64,000 nt of DNA from Lomentospora prolificans (taxonomy: Eukaryota > Ascomycota > Sordariomycetes > Microascales > Microascaceae): NCBI GenBank assembly GCA_029532625.1, contig JARFXM010000010.1, positions 806,001-870,000 on the forward strand, written 5' to 3'. The notes under the pieces are model-generated. The model saw only the letters and a list, made by a program, of their open reading frames with translations, made no database searches and was not told where the DNA came from. The translations under genes were made by a program, and so were the position numbers. Shown here one piece after another: positions 35,401 through 46,291 of this stretch (within the stretch, counting starts at the first letter, position 1; each line of letters opens with the position of its first letter).

Positions 35401-37325
35401 TGTTGCGTCGACAAGCGCCAGTTACAGCTTAGGTGGATAAAGATGTTGAAATCGCTTTCGGAGGAATTATCCGCGGCCGTGTGCACTGCAAACTGCTGGG
35501 GGGGGCGATGATGTCGCACAGAGGTCGAAAAAGAATTTAGGTTGGGGTCCTTGCAGTTCGGGATGTTTGCAATTGTGACTGGAAAAACCACGGGATTAAG
35601 AAAATTTCTGGAGGGGCGGATCGAAACGGAAGGCGGGGTCGATTTCCGAGGCGAAGGCAGAGATTCTGCCTGGTCCCGACCGAGCTAGAGATAGAGGAGG
35701 GCATGGCTTCGGCTATCTGACGGGACAATGGGAAGATCGTCAGTAGCGACGGTCCTAACCGATGTAATTTCTTCATTGGCCACAATCAAATTCTGACGCG
35801 ACGCTGGAGCGACCATAGAAGATGTTATTCAGGGTAATTTCATACGTTCGGCGTGCTCCGCTCTCCCCGAGCAGGGCAACTCGAATGGCGAGACGAAAAC
35901 ATGCGCATCGCAAACACGAGCCACAGGGCCCGAGATCCCAAGGCACCAGGACATAGTAGCTTCTTAAATGAATGCAGCCCCTAAGAGCTTTCCAAGCTGT
36001 AGGATGACAGCGGTTGAAATTACACCGGCCCCTTGGCTCTGAGAGAGAATGAGAGAGAGGGAATTTTTGCTTCTCGGTCAACAAATGAGTTCTAGCGCTG
36101 GGACACGACTCGCAATTTACTGGACATGGGCAGCCGTTAGCAACATACGAAGTATACATGGAGAATAAAAATGAAGCGGTTCCCACAGACCGGGAGAGCG
36201 CCTCCTCGAAGCCGATCGCAGCTGGCTCACTTGGTAATGTATCAATATTTCATGTGCCAGGTGGCTTGGTAGATGGGGTACTAGCAGCCAGCGAAGGCTA
36301 TGATAGCCTCGGGTATTATACTAGATTTGGTGTCTGATTCAGCCCTACACCGCCTATAGATGCCAACTCTGGCCGCTGTTAGTCTTGCTCATGTGAGCTA
36401 TCCCATTGTGAGCCAGCGTGTGGAAGAGACCTCAAAAACCACTGAATTGAATCATTTACTGGTAATGGGTTGGAGGACTGGATGCAAATACGGACAAGAG
36501 ATGATCCAGAAGGAGCAACATTGATTGACCCAAGTCTAGGGCCGAGTTATCCCAAAATGGCAGGTGGAAGTGCGATAAGACCTCATCCAGCATCCAGCCA
36601 GCTCCCCCTATCACCAGCAATTTGATGACATATTATGGGAGGGCACTGAAATCAAATCATAATTATCTTGAATCCCATGTAGGAGCTCGCCGAAACCCCT
36701 GCGAAAAAAAAAAAAAAAAAAAGTTGGTTGCCCCGCAATACCCCATTGTCGTGTGCCTCGAGAAGAAGAAAAAAAAAAAAGCCCGAGGACAAAAAAGTGC
36801 CTTGAAAGCCTCCATCCCTCGTGCTAGCTAGTCAAGACAGAAATAAATACCCACTCAATCGCCCTAAAACTTTTTAAACCTTTTGCGATCGATACCTATA
36901 AACCGACTTCTTCCATTTGCATCGTCTCGCTACAATCTCCTCAAGGAGCCGGTTGTATCGAACCCTAGAAACGCGACTCGCGGCGTTGCGAATCCAACCA
37001 ACACTTGTTTCTCTCTCACGAACTACCCCGCCCCCGCAGTCTTTCTTGCATCACGCACGCACGACCTCCCGCGCCGCTAGGTGAACAACACTACGCGCCT
37101 CTGCCTCGACTCCCACGCCTTCCGAAGGCCTGTATAAGACGATAATTCCAAGGGTTTTTACGCCACTTTTGACGGTTCGCGAGTAATTCCGTCTCTTTCA
37201 ACGCGCAGCCGTATTCTCTCGAAATTCCCCTCTCCAAACTATCATCCCACCAACGCAACCCCGCAGTCCACTTAGACGAAGCCTCATTCTATCACGACAA
37301 ATCTCAAGTCGCAATACCAAAAAAG
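35401..37325. other. Divergent promoter region between PRS and XPT genes
   Basis: About 1.9 kb without a supported gene. It holds CAGCTGGC near 36219, GCCAGCT near 36597, an A19 run at 36704-36722 and another A-rich run near 36767-36780. From about 36880 it becomes a CT-rich leader running to the start at 37326. The length would allow two separate promoters. Confidence 0.6.
36704..36722. repeat. Homopolymer A19
   Basis: About 19 consecutive A, with a second A-run of about 12 some 45 bases downstream. Confidence 0.85.
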
Positions 37326-38105
37326 ATGGTTGAAAAGCTCTACGTAACTTACAATGATGTGGGTTTACCAGCAGCTAACCCCTCCGCTCCGTCCCTCCCT
37401 AACCGCGGGCTCGTGCATTTTTCCAGGTCCACAAGCTCTGCCAGGAAGCGGCTCCCGGCATCCTTGAGCAGATCCAGCCCCAGCTCATGATTGCCATCGG
37501 CGGCGGCGGCTACGTCCCTGCCCGCATCCTCCGATCCTTCCTTAAGCGCGACGGCGGACCCAACATTCCCATTCAGGCCATCGGTCTCTCCCTCTACGAA
37601 AGCCTCCCATCCCTCGGCGCCGACAACGTTGTCGAGGTCCCCGGCACCAAGGTCACTCGCACCCAGTGGTTGGACCTGAGTGCTCTCGGACACATGGAGA
37701 ATCTTGTTGGCAAGAATATTTTGATCGTCGATGAGGTAGACGACACCAGGACAACCCTAGATTATGCCGTCAAGGAACTTGAGAAGGATGTTGAGGCTGC
37801 CAGGCAAAGGATGGGTCCCGATGCGCCCAAGACAAAGTTTGGCATCTTTGTCCTCCATGTACGGTTACCCGCACATTTCCCCGGCATTCTTTTACGTAGT
37901 CTAGTCGTGCTAACAGAGTACACAGAACAAGGACAAGAGTAAGAAGGGCACTCTCCCACCCGACATGCACAGCGAGGGTAGGTATATTGCCGCGCGGACG
38001 GTCAAAGATGTCTGGATCTGCTACCCTTGGGAAGCGACGGATATCGAAGAGCACGATCGCTTAGCCGCCGAGGCCATTGCAGCGCGTAAGAGCGCTAGCC
38101 CTTGA
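37326..38105 (+). CDS. Xanthine phosphoribosyltransferase
   Basis: Three exons (37326-37358, 37427-37858, 37926-38105) give 214 residues, close to yeast Xpt1. The 11-codon first exon MVEKLYVTYND joins VHKLCQEAAP and matches the family N-terminus (Y-x-T/S-Y-N-x-V-H). MIAIGGGGYVPARILR (32-47) is the phosphate-side loop. ILIVDEVDDTRTTL (109-122) is the PRPP-binding motif with its paired acidic residues. ICYPWEATD near the C-terminus is also characteristic. The enzyme condenses PRPP with xanthine (and in some relatives guanine or hypoxanthine) to give nucleotides for purine salvage in the cytosol. The divergent neighbour makes PRPP. Confidence 0.9.
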
Positions 38106-38425
38106 GCATCCCCAGATGTCTTTGAGTTTGCATTAGAGTGCACGGAAACGTGAACTTCCTGGATAGGAGTTTTTTTTGCATTGAAAATAAGGTGGTTTGG
38201 GGAGCTTATATGGGTTTTGTGAGTCGTGCTTTGATAAAGGTTGCATTGAATCCGAAATAAATCGGCTTAGTTTATGTCACCTATTAGTGATAAGAATAAA
38301 TGATTTGAATCCATCATAGGTCCCATCGTGTGTACAAGCTGACTTCCAATCCTTCACAAATCCGATAAGGACAGACATAAGTATCAATGAAAAGCACAGG
38401 CGATACTAAAAACGGTATAAGCTTC
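38106..38425. other. Convergent 3' flanks
   Basis: About 320 AT-rich bases between the converging phosphoribosyltransferase and dioxygenase genes; nothing else seen. Confidence 0.5.
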
Positions 38426-39550
38426 TCAAGCAACGACAGCCCTGGGAGCAGCAGGTTCCACACCTCCCAGCTTCTTCTCACCCATATTAAACGAAGGAAA
38501 CCCTTCCGCAGTCTCGTTCAACCCCCATGCCCCCTCCCCATCATCGTGTACCGTCGTCCTCCTCAAATCTCTCTTATATTTACCCTCAAACTCTCCTCCC
38601 TTGGCACGATGTACGGTCGACCTGTTATCCCAAATCACGATATCCCCCGGCTGCTCCCATTCCACGCTAACCCTATACTTATCCTGCGCTACCCAATTCT
38701 TGAGGTACTCCCGCAGCTCCTCGCTCTCCTTTTCATCGAGCCCTTCGATATGGTGCAGATGCGCGCCAACGTACAACGTCATCCGCCCCGACTGCTCATG
38801 GAGCTGCACGACGCGGTGCCGAGCCATGAGGAACGTTGAGGGCACGAGGTCGGAAAAGTATTCGGGCGAGCCTAACTTGCGGGATTGCGCAAACGTGTGG
38901 GCGCCGACGTAGTTCTTGGAGAGGAGGGTAGATTTCAGAGGTTCGGGGAGGTCGTCGAAGGCGGAGCGGGAGTCGCCGAACTCAGTGGCGCCGCCAGTTC
39001 CTGGTGGGGGGAGGGTTGTGGCGCGGAGGAGGGAGTAGGAGGCGCGGCGGGGATTGTAGCTCGAGTCGCTGTGAAAGATGCCGTTTCCCTTGCAGAAGTG
39101 TTAGCCGGGAAGAGGATGACGATGGTTTGGGGGGGAGGGGGGAGCAGGCACTTACACGGTTGGCGTGAGCGCGGGCCGAGTTCGGGTCGAGAAGCTCATT
39201 GTTTTCGTCAAGGTTGGAGGCATCGAAGAGTTCATAGTGACTGTAGCGCATCTTGCGACCTTTGTGGATAAAGCGTTTGATGTTATCTAGGTCGCCGAAA
39301 CTCTTGGAGAACTCGACGTGGCCGTCGTCATCGAGGCCGGTGTTGCGGAGGACACAGACTCCATACTAAGCAACGAAAGTTAGACCTAGAGCTTAGACAC
39401 GGAAAGGAATTGAAAGCGACTTGCCTTGTCAACTGCGGCTCTGATCTCATCAATAACCTCAGAGTTGATATTGGGCCAGTCGATGCCCCTGAGCTCGGCG
39501 GCAAAGGTGGGGTGGAGGGGATGGGCTTCAAAGTGCTTGAATCCGGCCAT
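38426..39550 (-). CDS. TauD/TfdA-family Fe(II)/2-oxoglutarate dioxygenase
   Basis: Three exons (39550-39425, 39365-39156, 39088-38426) give 332 residues. The iron ligands are His118 and Asp120 in FHSDSS and His272 in STVHRAKGG; Arg288 in RDLRRTT would bind 2-oxoglutarate. FAAELRGIDW near residue 20 and YGVCVLRNTGL near 43 are typical of the TfdA/TauD class. Members hydroxylate substrates such as taurine, alkyl sulphates or phenoxyacetates, coupling this to decarboxylation of 2-oxoglutarate. In fungi they often serve sulphonate use or catabolism; the substrate here is unknown. Intron 1 is unusual: it begins GCAAGT, a GC-AG intron, and the join DK-YGVCVLR fits the family. Intron 2 ends in AAG. 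The GMC oxidoreductase lies upstream on the same strand. Confidence 0.9.
39366..39424 (-). other. GC-AG intron in the dioxygenase gene
   Basis: A 59-base intron whose 5' end reads AAG|GCAAGT on the transcribed strand and whose 3' end reads GCTTAG. No GT donor nearby keeps both frame and the conserved VDKYGV join. AG|GCAAGT is the known strong consensus for GC donors. Confidence 0.8.
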
Positions 39551-40583
39551 TATGAAGTGTTTAAGTGATATATCGAGTGTTCTTTATATCTATGAATATT
39601 CTATGGATTCTTGCAGTTACCATAGACTGAGGATAAGTCGGAAAGCCGAAGTCTAGATTGAATACAGATGCACAAAGGTGAGCGTCCCACCTTACGGATA
39701 ATATATCAATTTAAGCATTGCGGGGGAATAAACTTGTCACCAAAACCAGGCAATGTAAACTCCCGTGCCCCCGGAATGCGGCACCGTTTAGATCGACGGG
39801 GCGATCAACAGACTAGATACGCTTGTCTGGTTGCAGCTCAAGCCTCTACGTTAATGAATCATCCACATCCCCACGCTCCCGTAGCTTGAAATCGCTCGTC
39901 GCCAGGCTCATGTCTTGTCTGGGGGCGCTTCTTAAACCGCCGTCGTACGATGTTGGCAGGCGTTTGCATTACGCTTCATGAGCCGCGTCCAGTATTTATC
40001 CACTGCTGATGACCAAAAATTCATGAAGTGAGCTAGCCAGCTGTTGTGCTACCCTAGCGATTCCGTGTGCAGAACAGTATAAAATGTCTCCCACCTCGAA
40101 ACTTGTCAGCATTGGAATTCCCCCGCAAAGCGCCGGGTAGGACGGAGTGGATCTGCCGAGTGGGAGTCGGGGTCCTTGCGTCGGTAGTTGTTGGCTTGGT
40201 GGATAGTTTCCTGTTCTAGTGGCAACCAAGAATAGCTTGAATCCTTCCAACTTGGCACACCTTGAGCTCCTGGCCTTGATCTAAGACGGTACAATAGATG
40301 CAAGTGTTTCCATGATGACGCTCGATTCTACGGACATGATGGTATCGTAAATCGGCTAGATGCCGCTTCTTCGCGTTGTTTTAGTAATCAAGACCATTAA
40401 CAAGAAGGTCTTGGTGGGCTACGCTTTCCACGCCTGGCCAGAGGGCCTTAATTACCAATACAAGAAGTGGCGAGCGAGGCATACAGATGGGGCAGCATCA
40501 AAATAATTGACTATTTAGCTATCGAGTGTCCATAGATACATTCTTGGATGTCAGAGGTGTTTTTTATTGCCGCTCCGACAGAC
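39551..40583. other. Intergenic region upstream of the dioxygenase
   Basis: About 1 kb between two minus-strand genes; no gene seen. It contains a GCCAGCTG element at 40036-40043, about 490 bases upstream of the dioxygenase start. A small inverted repeat (CAAGACC ... GGTCTTG) lies near 40390-40414. Confidence 0.55.
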
Positions 40584-43015
40584 TCAGTCGTCACCCTTCT
40601 CCGGCTCCTCCTCGACGGGCTCCTCCTCGACGGGCTCCTCAGGTTTCTCCTCTTCGGCTGGGCACTCCTCAGCAGGCTCCTCTGGCTCTCCAGACTTGCC
40701 ACCATGACGCTCCTTGATAAGATCCGCGGCCTTGTACTAATTAGCTCCGGTTATAAACGATTCAAAATCAGACATCTTACCTTCTCAGCAATAGCGTAGA
40801 CGGTGGAGCAGATATGAGCACCCTAAATTCGTCAGTCCAGTCTTTCCCCAGCGCACGCCTCAGAATACCTACCGGAACAATGGGCATGATGGACGAATCG
40901 GCAACGCTAAGACCGGTAACACCGTGCACCAACAAATCAGGGCCGACGACGCCGCCATGCTCCTTGGGCATCATGGGATTCGTGCAAGAGTTGTGTGCCG
41001 TAGAGCAGCTCGTCGACTTGGTCAACCACGCATCAATCTCCTCGTCCGTGACGACATCTACACCGGGAGCAACCTCTTCGGGGCCAAGCTCGCTCATGGC
41101 CTCCGTCTCGTGCACCTTCCTCACCCACTTGATGATGCTCCTCATGATCCTCTTGTCGGTAGGCATGCCGTATGTGAAGTAGTCGACGATGGGTTCGGCG
41201 TAGATATCCGCGGGGTCGAGGTGGACGGTACCACGGCTGAGAACCTTGATGAGCACGGCGGAGTAGCCGGGAGCAGCCTGCAGGGGAAGTTCGAGGAAGG
41301 CGTTGTCGCGGCGGCCGAGCATGTCAGCCATGACAGTACGTTGGGCGTCATAACCCGCGACGTTCTCTTCGGTGTACGTGGAGGGAAGATGCTGGGCGAG
41401 TTCGAGGGAGAGGTATTCCTCGATGAGGGCCTCATAGCCCTCGGGGTCGATAACGGGGAAGGGGATCAGGCCACCAATGTTGCCGGTCGCGATGCGGAGG
41501 GGTCCGGCATGGTTCTCGGCGAGTTCGCGAGCGGCCCATTGGGCAAACGTGGCGTTGGCCATGGAGTCCTGCGGGTTGAGCTCGAGGTTGGTGGTGACTA
41601 GCTTTGTTAGCATCTTTGCCATAAACTCCTTTCTACGAGGTCAGTCATCTCACATCGGTAGGAAACGCCAGCGACGGCATGATCCTGTAGGTTCGACCCA
41701 ACACCAGGAAGATCAACAAGCACATCAATACCCGCCTCGTCAAGCAGCCACTTTGGTCCAATGCCGCTCCTCTGAAGAACCTGGGGGCTGTGAAGGGCGC
41801 CAGCGGATAAGATGACCTCGCGGTTGGACTTTATGGGGATGCGCTCGGCATCCTCGACTCCGCGCTGGCGGATGATGATACCAGTAGCGTGCTTGTCTTC
41901 GTTAAAGGTGACCTCGTCGACGCGCCAGCCAGTGAGGAGATCGAGACCAGGGCGCTCCTTGGCGGGATCCCAGTAACCGTTCACTGCATAGGAACGAGTG
42001 GCGGTGGCGTTGTTCAGGGCGGTCGGATACCAGATCACACCGTGGGAATCGCCCTTATCGCAGTGTTAGCAGTGTCTTGAGCGGGAGTTGGGATCCAAGA
42101 CTTACACCGGAGCCATCAAGGGGGGCCTCAGCGCCGGCCTCGATAAGAGCTTGGCGTTGAACCTCTATAAAATCCGCGTTAGCTTGCCCCTTTCGATTCG
42201 GGTATATGGGAATACATACTGATGCCAGGCCATTGGAAGGAGGAGAAGGAAACGTGGATGGGGCCATCACCGTACGATTCAGCACCCCAGGTGATGTTAA
42301 ACTCCTCCACTGCGGCGGGGCTGGGTTCATCAAGAGTTTGACTCTGTAGAAGCTGTTAGACCCCGACTCCTATCTTTTTTGTCTTTTTTAGCTCACTACC
42401 TTCTACGTACCTTGACGAAGTAAGGGTAGAGGCCCTCCCATCCCCAGCCAGGGTTGCCCAGAGCCTCCCAAGAGTCGTAGTCGGCGGCAGAGCCACGGTT
42501 TAGGAGCATACCGTTCTACCCCGTGTTAGCAACTATTAATGTAATAGCGGCACAGATAAGTCTCACAATGGTCGAGCCTCCACCGACGCAGCAGGCGGCG
42601 AAGACAGACTGCTTGTAACCATCAAGCTCGGTCTGAGGGACCGAGGTAATGTTGAACTGAACATTGCGCTGATAGCTGGTGGCGCTAGAGGGCTGAAGCA
42701 CCGAAGGAGCGTTGTTGAAGTAACCGTACTCGACGACAAGGACGGTCACTATCTCATCAATTAGCCTTTTGAAGCCATTGGAGGCTGTTCGTAGAGCTTA
42801 CCGTCGGGGTCCTCGGAGAGACGGCTGGCCAAGACAATACCGGCCTGGCCACCGCCAACAATGACATAGTCATAGTTATCCCTGACATCTTCGATCTGGA
42901 TCTCAGCCCTCTTAAGCAAGTGGTCGCTCACGAGTGGATGCGCCGCAACGGACGAGGCCCAAGTGAAGAGAGCGAGAGGCGCAAGAGCGCGTCGCCAAGC
43001 TCCAAGTCTCGACAT
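40584..43015 (-). CDS. Secreted GMC oxidoreductase (choline/glucose dehydrogenase-like, FAD)
   Basis: Nine exons (43015-42802, 42748-42567, 42515-42411, 42343-42220, 42164-42106, 42053-41654, 41597-40873, 40822-40781, 40736-40584) give 667 residues. A signal peptide (about 1-25) is followed by KR at 35-36, a likely Kex2 site. The ADP-binding motif YDYVIVGGGQAG (49-59), GGGSTINGMLLNRGSAADYD, SAGALHSPQVLQRSGIG and the C-terminal HGVTGLSVADSSIMPIVP define the GMC family. The likely catalytic histidines are those in STAHNSC and GAHICSTV. Such enzymes oxidise alcohols or sugars and can feed peroxide to extracellular oxidative chemistry. Exon 6 to 7 needs a 56-base intron with GCTAAC; exon 8 is only 42 bases. 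An odd acidic Pro/Glu tail with EEPVEEEP repeats ends the protein. Confidence 0.88.
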
Positions 43016-46000
43016 TTTTTCTTTCTTTCTTCCTCCTTCTCAAACTTTCCAGTCAGGGACGCGGCGCAGAGAACTAAATGAGTGACTCTACTCCAGGAAG
43101 CTAGCTTGACCTTCCGCGAGATTTTTTTTGGGGGGGAAAGGGGAAGGGTCCGAGAGAAGTTAAAGAAAAAGGGAGCTTAAGAAGGGCGCAATTGCACACT
43201 TCATCCGAGAGGGCGCGCCATGCAAGTAAGAGACGCTTGTAAGACTGGTACCATAGCTGGGCTTCCAAATGACGCTTTCTTGGCTTACAACTCGGATATT
43301 GACCAAATAGATCAATGGTTCGACCACGGAACCATGGCAAATCCGAGGTCCGATGCGCCGAAGCACACATACGATGCGCCACTCTTCGCGCCGGGGTCCA
43401 AGTCGTGTGTAGCTACATGGGGGTGTGCGAATGGCACAGACAATACTCCGGCTAAGAAGGGGAAAAGCTGGCATGTGGTGGATTGGGCAATATATTGAGA
43501 GCCACCGACGAGAGGAGGCTGACCATAGGCGGAGGCTCCGTCTAAATGGAAGCCTGTTTTGTGGGTGGGAATACCCCATTCGGAACAGAGCCTCCAGGGA
43601 AATGTCGGTTTCCCGGGTATAGTACGGTGGTCGAGATAATTATCTTGCTCGGCGCGTGGCATCCGGGAGATTCATGCAGTTAACGGCTAATTGGGGAGTG
43701 GGTTTGTTTTTGAAAACCTTCTTTTTTGTTTTTGCGGTAATGAGGGTGATTCTGGGTGTCTTTCCCCATTGGTGAGGGGAAGAGGAATTGAGTCCCGTCT
43801 CCAATGGTCCTATGCTACCTTGATCTTATTTGCATGGGGACGTTGGATTATGGGGTCTCACTGCGGCAATCTCGATGGAGGTGCAGTCGAGAGGGGCGGG
43901 ATGGAGAGAAACTGACAGTTGGGCACAGCATCGCCCCCTCAATGGACCCCCATTCCGGAGCCCAGGATACGAACTAGGAGGATCTATTTTCCCGTTTAAA
44001 CGGTCAGAATCCTAAATAGCAGAGAAATACTGCTTGAGCGGGCTGGATGGTAAGAATGGTCCATTGGATGGATCCTGGTGTACCCATCTGCCGTGTCATC
44101 AGCTAGCCGCTATCTATCGGACGATGTCAATGTCGGCTGGGCGGCCGGAGAGCGATTTTCTTTCTGATTCTCCCTCATGTGAGACGGCCAGATGTTCTTT
44201 CTTTGATGGCGCGAGAGATGAGCTCGGCGATAGCATCGGAGAATGAAGTGTACGCCGCAAAGAATGGCCACCCCATCAAATCTCATACTTGACTAGGCCC
44301 AAAGATATGGTCGCAAATCTCTCTGAGCTTCGGTTGAATGGGAGGGTATAGTAGCTATTCTATCGAGAAGCCATCTTTGCTGCCCTTCCCAGAGGCCCGA
44401 ATGGTTCCAAGTGAAGTCCACGATATCTGGGGTATTAGCCGCTGCATATCGTCCATGGCATATACACCCCAGGATTTCGCCTAGGCCAAAACGAAAGCAA
44501 AGCTTGCACCAGAGGAAGATGCTTGTGCCGGACAACCGAAGAGCAGGGACAAACGAGATGCCCGAAAACCGGGATGAAGCATTCGTCGGGCGACCCGGAA
44601 GTGGAAAGTCATTTTATCGGAGCTTCCGGTCAAACCGCCGATTCTTCACCGGAGAGAGGTGTCAGCCCCGGTTCGGTGCCGATGTCGTACCAAGTTTCTT
44701 GGCTAGCCTTGAGGAAGCCGTTGAAGTCGCCAGCCTATTCGCTGGGTCTCTCAGACATTGGGTTCTGCACCCCTGAACGGATTCCAGCTTGGCTTTGGGG
44801 CAGGCTGGCCTGTCCCATCCTCTCCTCTCCTCTTTCGTACTCGCTGGTATGCCCCTGCGTGACGACGTGACAAGTGTAAGTTCTTAATGCCAATTCTTGA
44901 CCAGAAGACAGCTCTGGAGCATTATGGGCAGGAAAGCGCAGCTAAAACCCACGTAGATCACCGCCCGGGATTTCCTGTTCTCTCTTAGCTTCCATTCTGC
45001 GTAGCATCCCCGTCCCAATTAGGATTTTGTCTCCGAATACGCATCCACGGGCACACACCTGATCTGGAGCGCATCTTGAGCCTGCCATTCGATGCACTTC
45101 CCCTCAATCACCTCACCACTGCTCGTGGCTGGCTTCTGAGATACACTCTCACCAACAATACCACTCTTCTCTCTAATTACACCACCGAGAGTCCGCGATA
45201 ATTGTAGGCATTAAACCTAATCCGGAATTGTCTACGAACATGAGATGAATGAAATCAAGTGGGCAGAACATGAATGAAAGCAACCCTCCCGGGTCCCATT
45301 CGCCCACCCATCCTCCTTCAATCTCGATCCGCGACAGGGTTGGCCCCGGCGCCATGCTCGCGTCTCCCCCACACCCAATGTCTGCTGAGAGGAGCGCCTA
45401 TAAACACCTAATATACGCGGCATCCCTGACGCCAACTCTTGTGCTCAATTGCGTACTGATTCACGCTGCGATGCGACTGTAACTCCCGCACCTGAACGAG
45501 AAGAGCGCGCCGAGTCTCTAGTCCTACTCTCGTTGACGGGAATAACTTGGCATTTCTGGCGCCGCCTCTCGCGTATGCTCTGGTCGTTGGACGCGTATGC
45601 CATTGACGGAGGCAGGTAATGGACCACCTGTGCGATCCTACGTAGAGACAGATGAACCCACTCCAGCGACAGGTGCGCATATGACGAGTTCAACCTTGGG
45701 ATGACAATTCCGTTCCCATGATTGCCTTGCTCCGATCTTTTTGCGAGGCTGGTCCCTGCCATTCATGTCGAGCACGATTGGGCTTTTGCGTACGTAGGGC
45801 AGAGAGAGGTGCAGGGGTCGCCAGAACCCACTCTTCGTCGGTCCCGTTTTCCGCCAATAGCACCGCTGTTTCAATCTAGAGTGACGGGCCTTTGCCCCCT
45901 TGACCATTTCGAAGCCGCCTATTCGGGGACCTATCCCGAATGGTGGGAAATTGGAAGGGTCTCTTCCTCATAGATTCAATGTGCAAGACAGCATCTGCTC

Positions 46001-46291
46001 CTGGACCTGCGAAGCGCTGGTTAGAGAGAGTAGCAGCGAGGCCGAGAGAAAGTGGAGATGTTCGTGATCGTTCCTGTGGCCTGGGATGGATGGGACGGCA
46101 GGAGCAACGTCCTCCCTAGCTCACGATCGTAGTTAGCCGACCATATAAACAGTCGCTGCCCGGAACTTACAGTTTTGTGGGAAAGCCGGGTCTTTTCCTT
46201 CCTCTATAGGCCTTTTCTTCGTTTCTTTTGTTTTTTTTTTTACTTTCATACCATCAGAAACCGGCAGAGCCGACGGTGTAGATTCTCCACA
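43016..46291. other. Gene-poor 3.3 kb interval
   Basis: No supported gene on either strand; frames are short and unconserved. It is the divergent promoter space of the GMC oxidoreductase (minus) and the PL4 lyase (plus). I saw no transposon remnant, tRNA or 5S gene. Confidence 0.55.

Noticed and set aside
24041..43015. Secondary-metabolite cluster formed by P450, dioxygenase and GMC oxidoreductase
   Set aside because: They are 13 kb or more apart, separated by housekeeping genes, and no core synthase is present.
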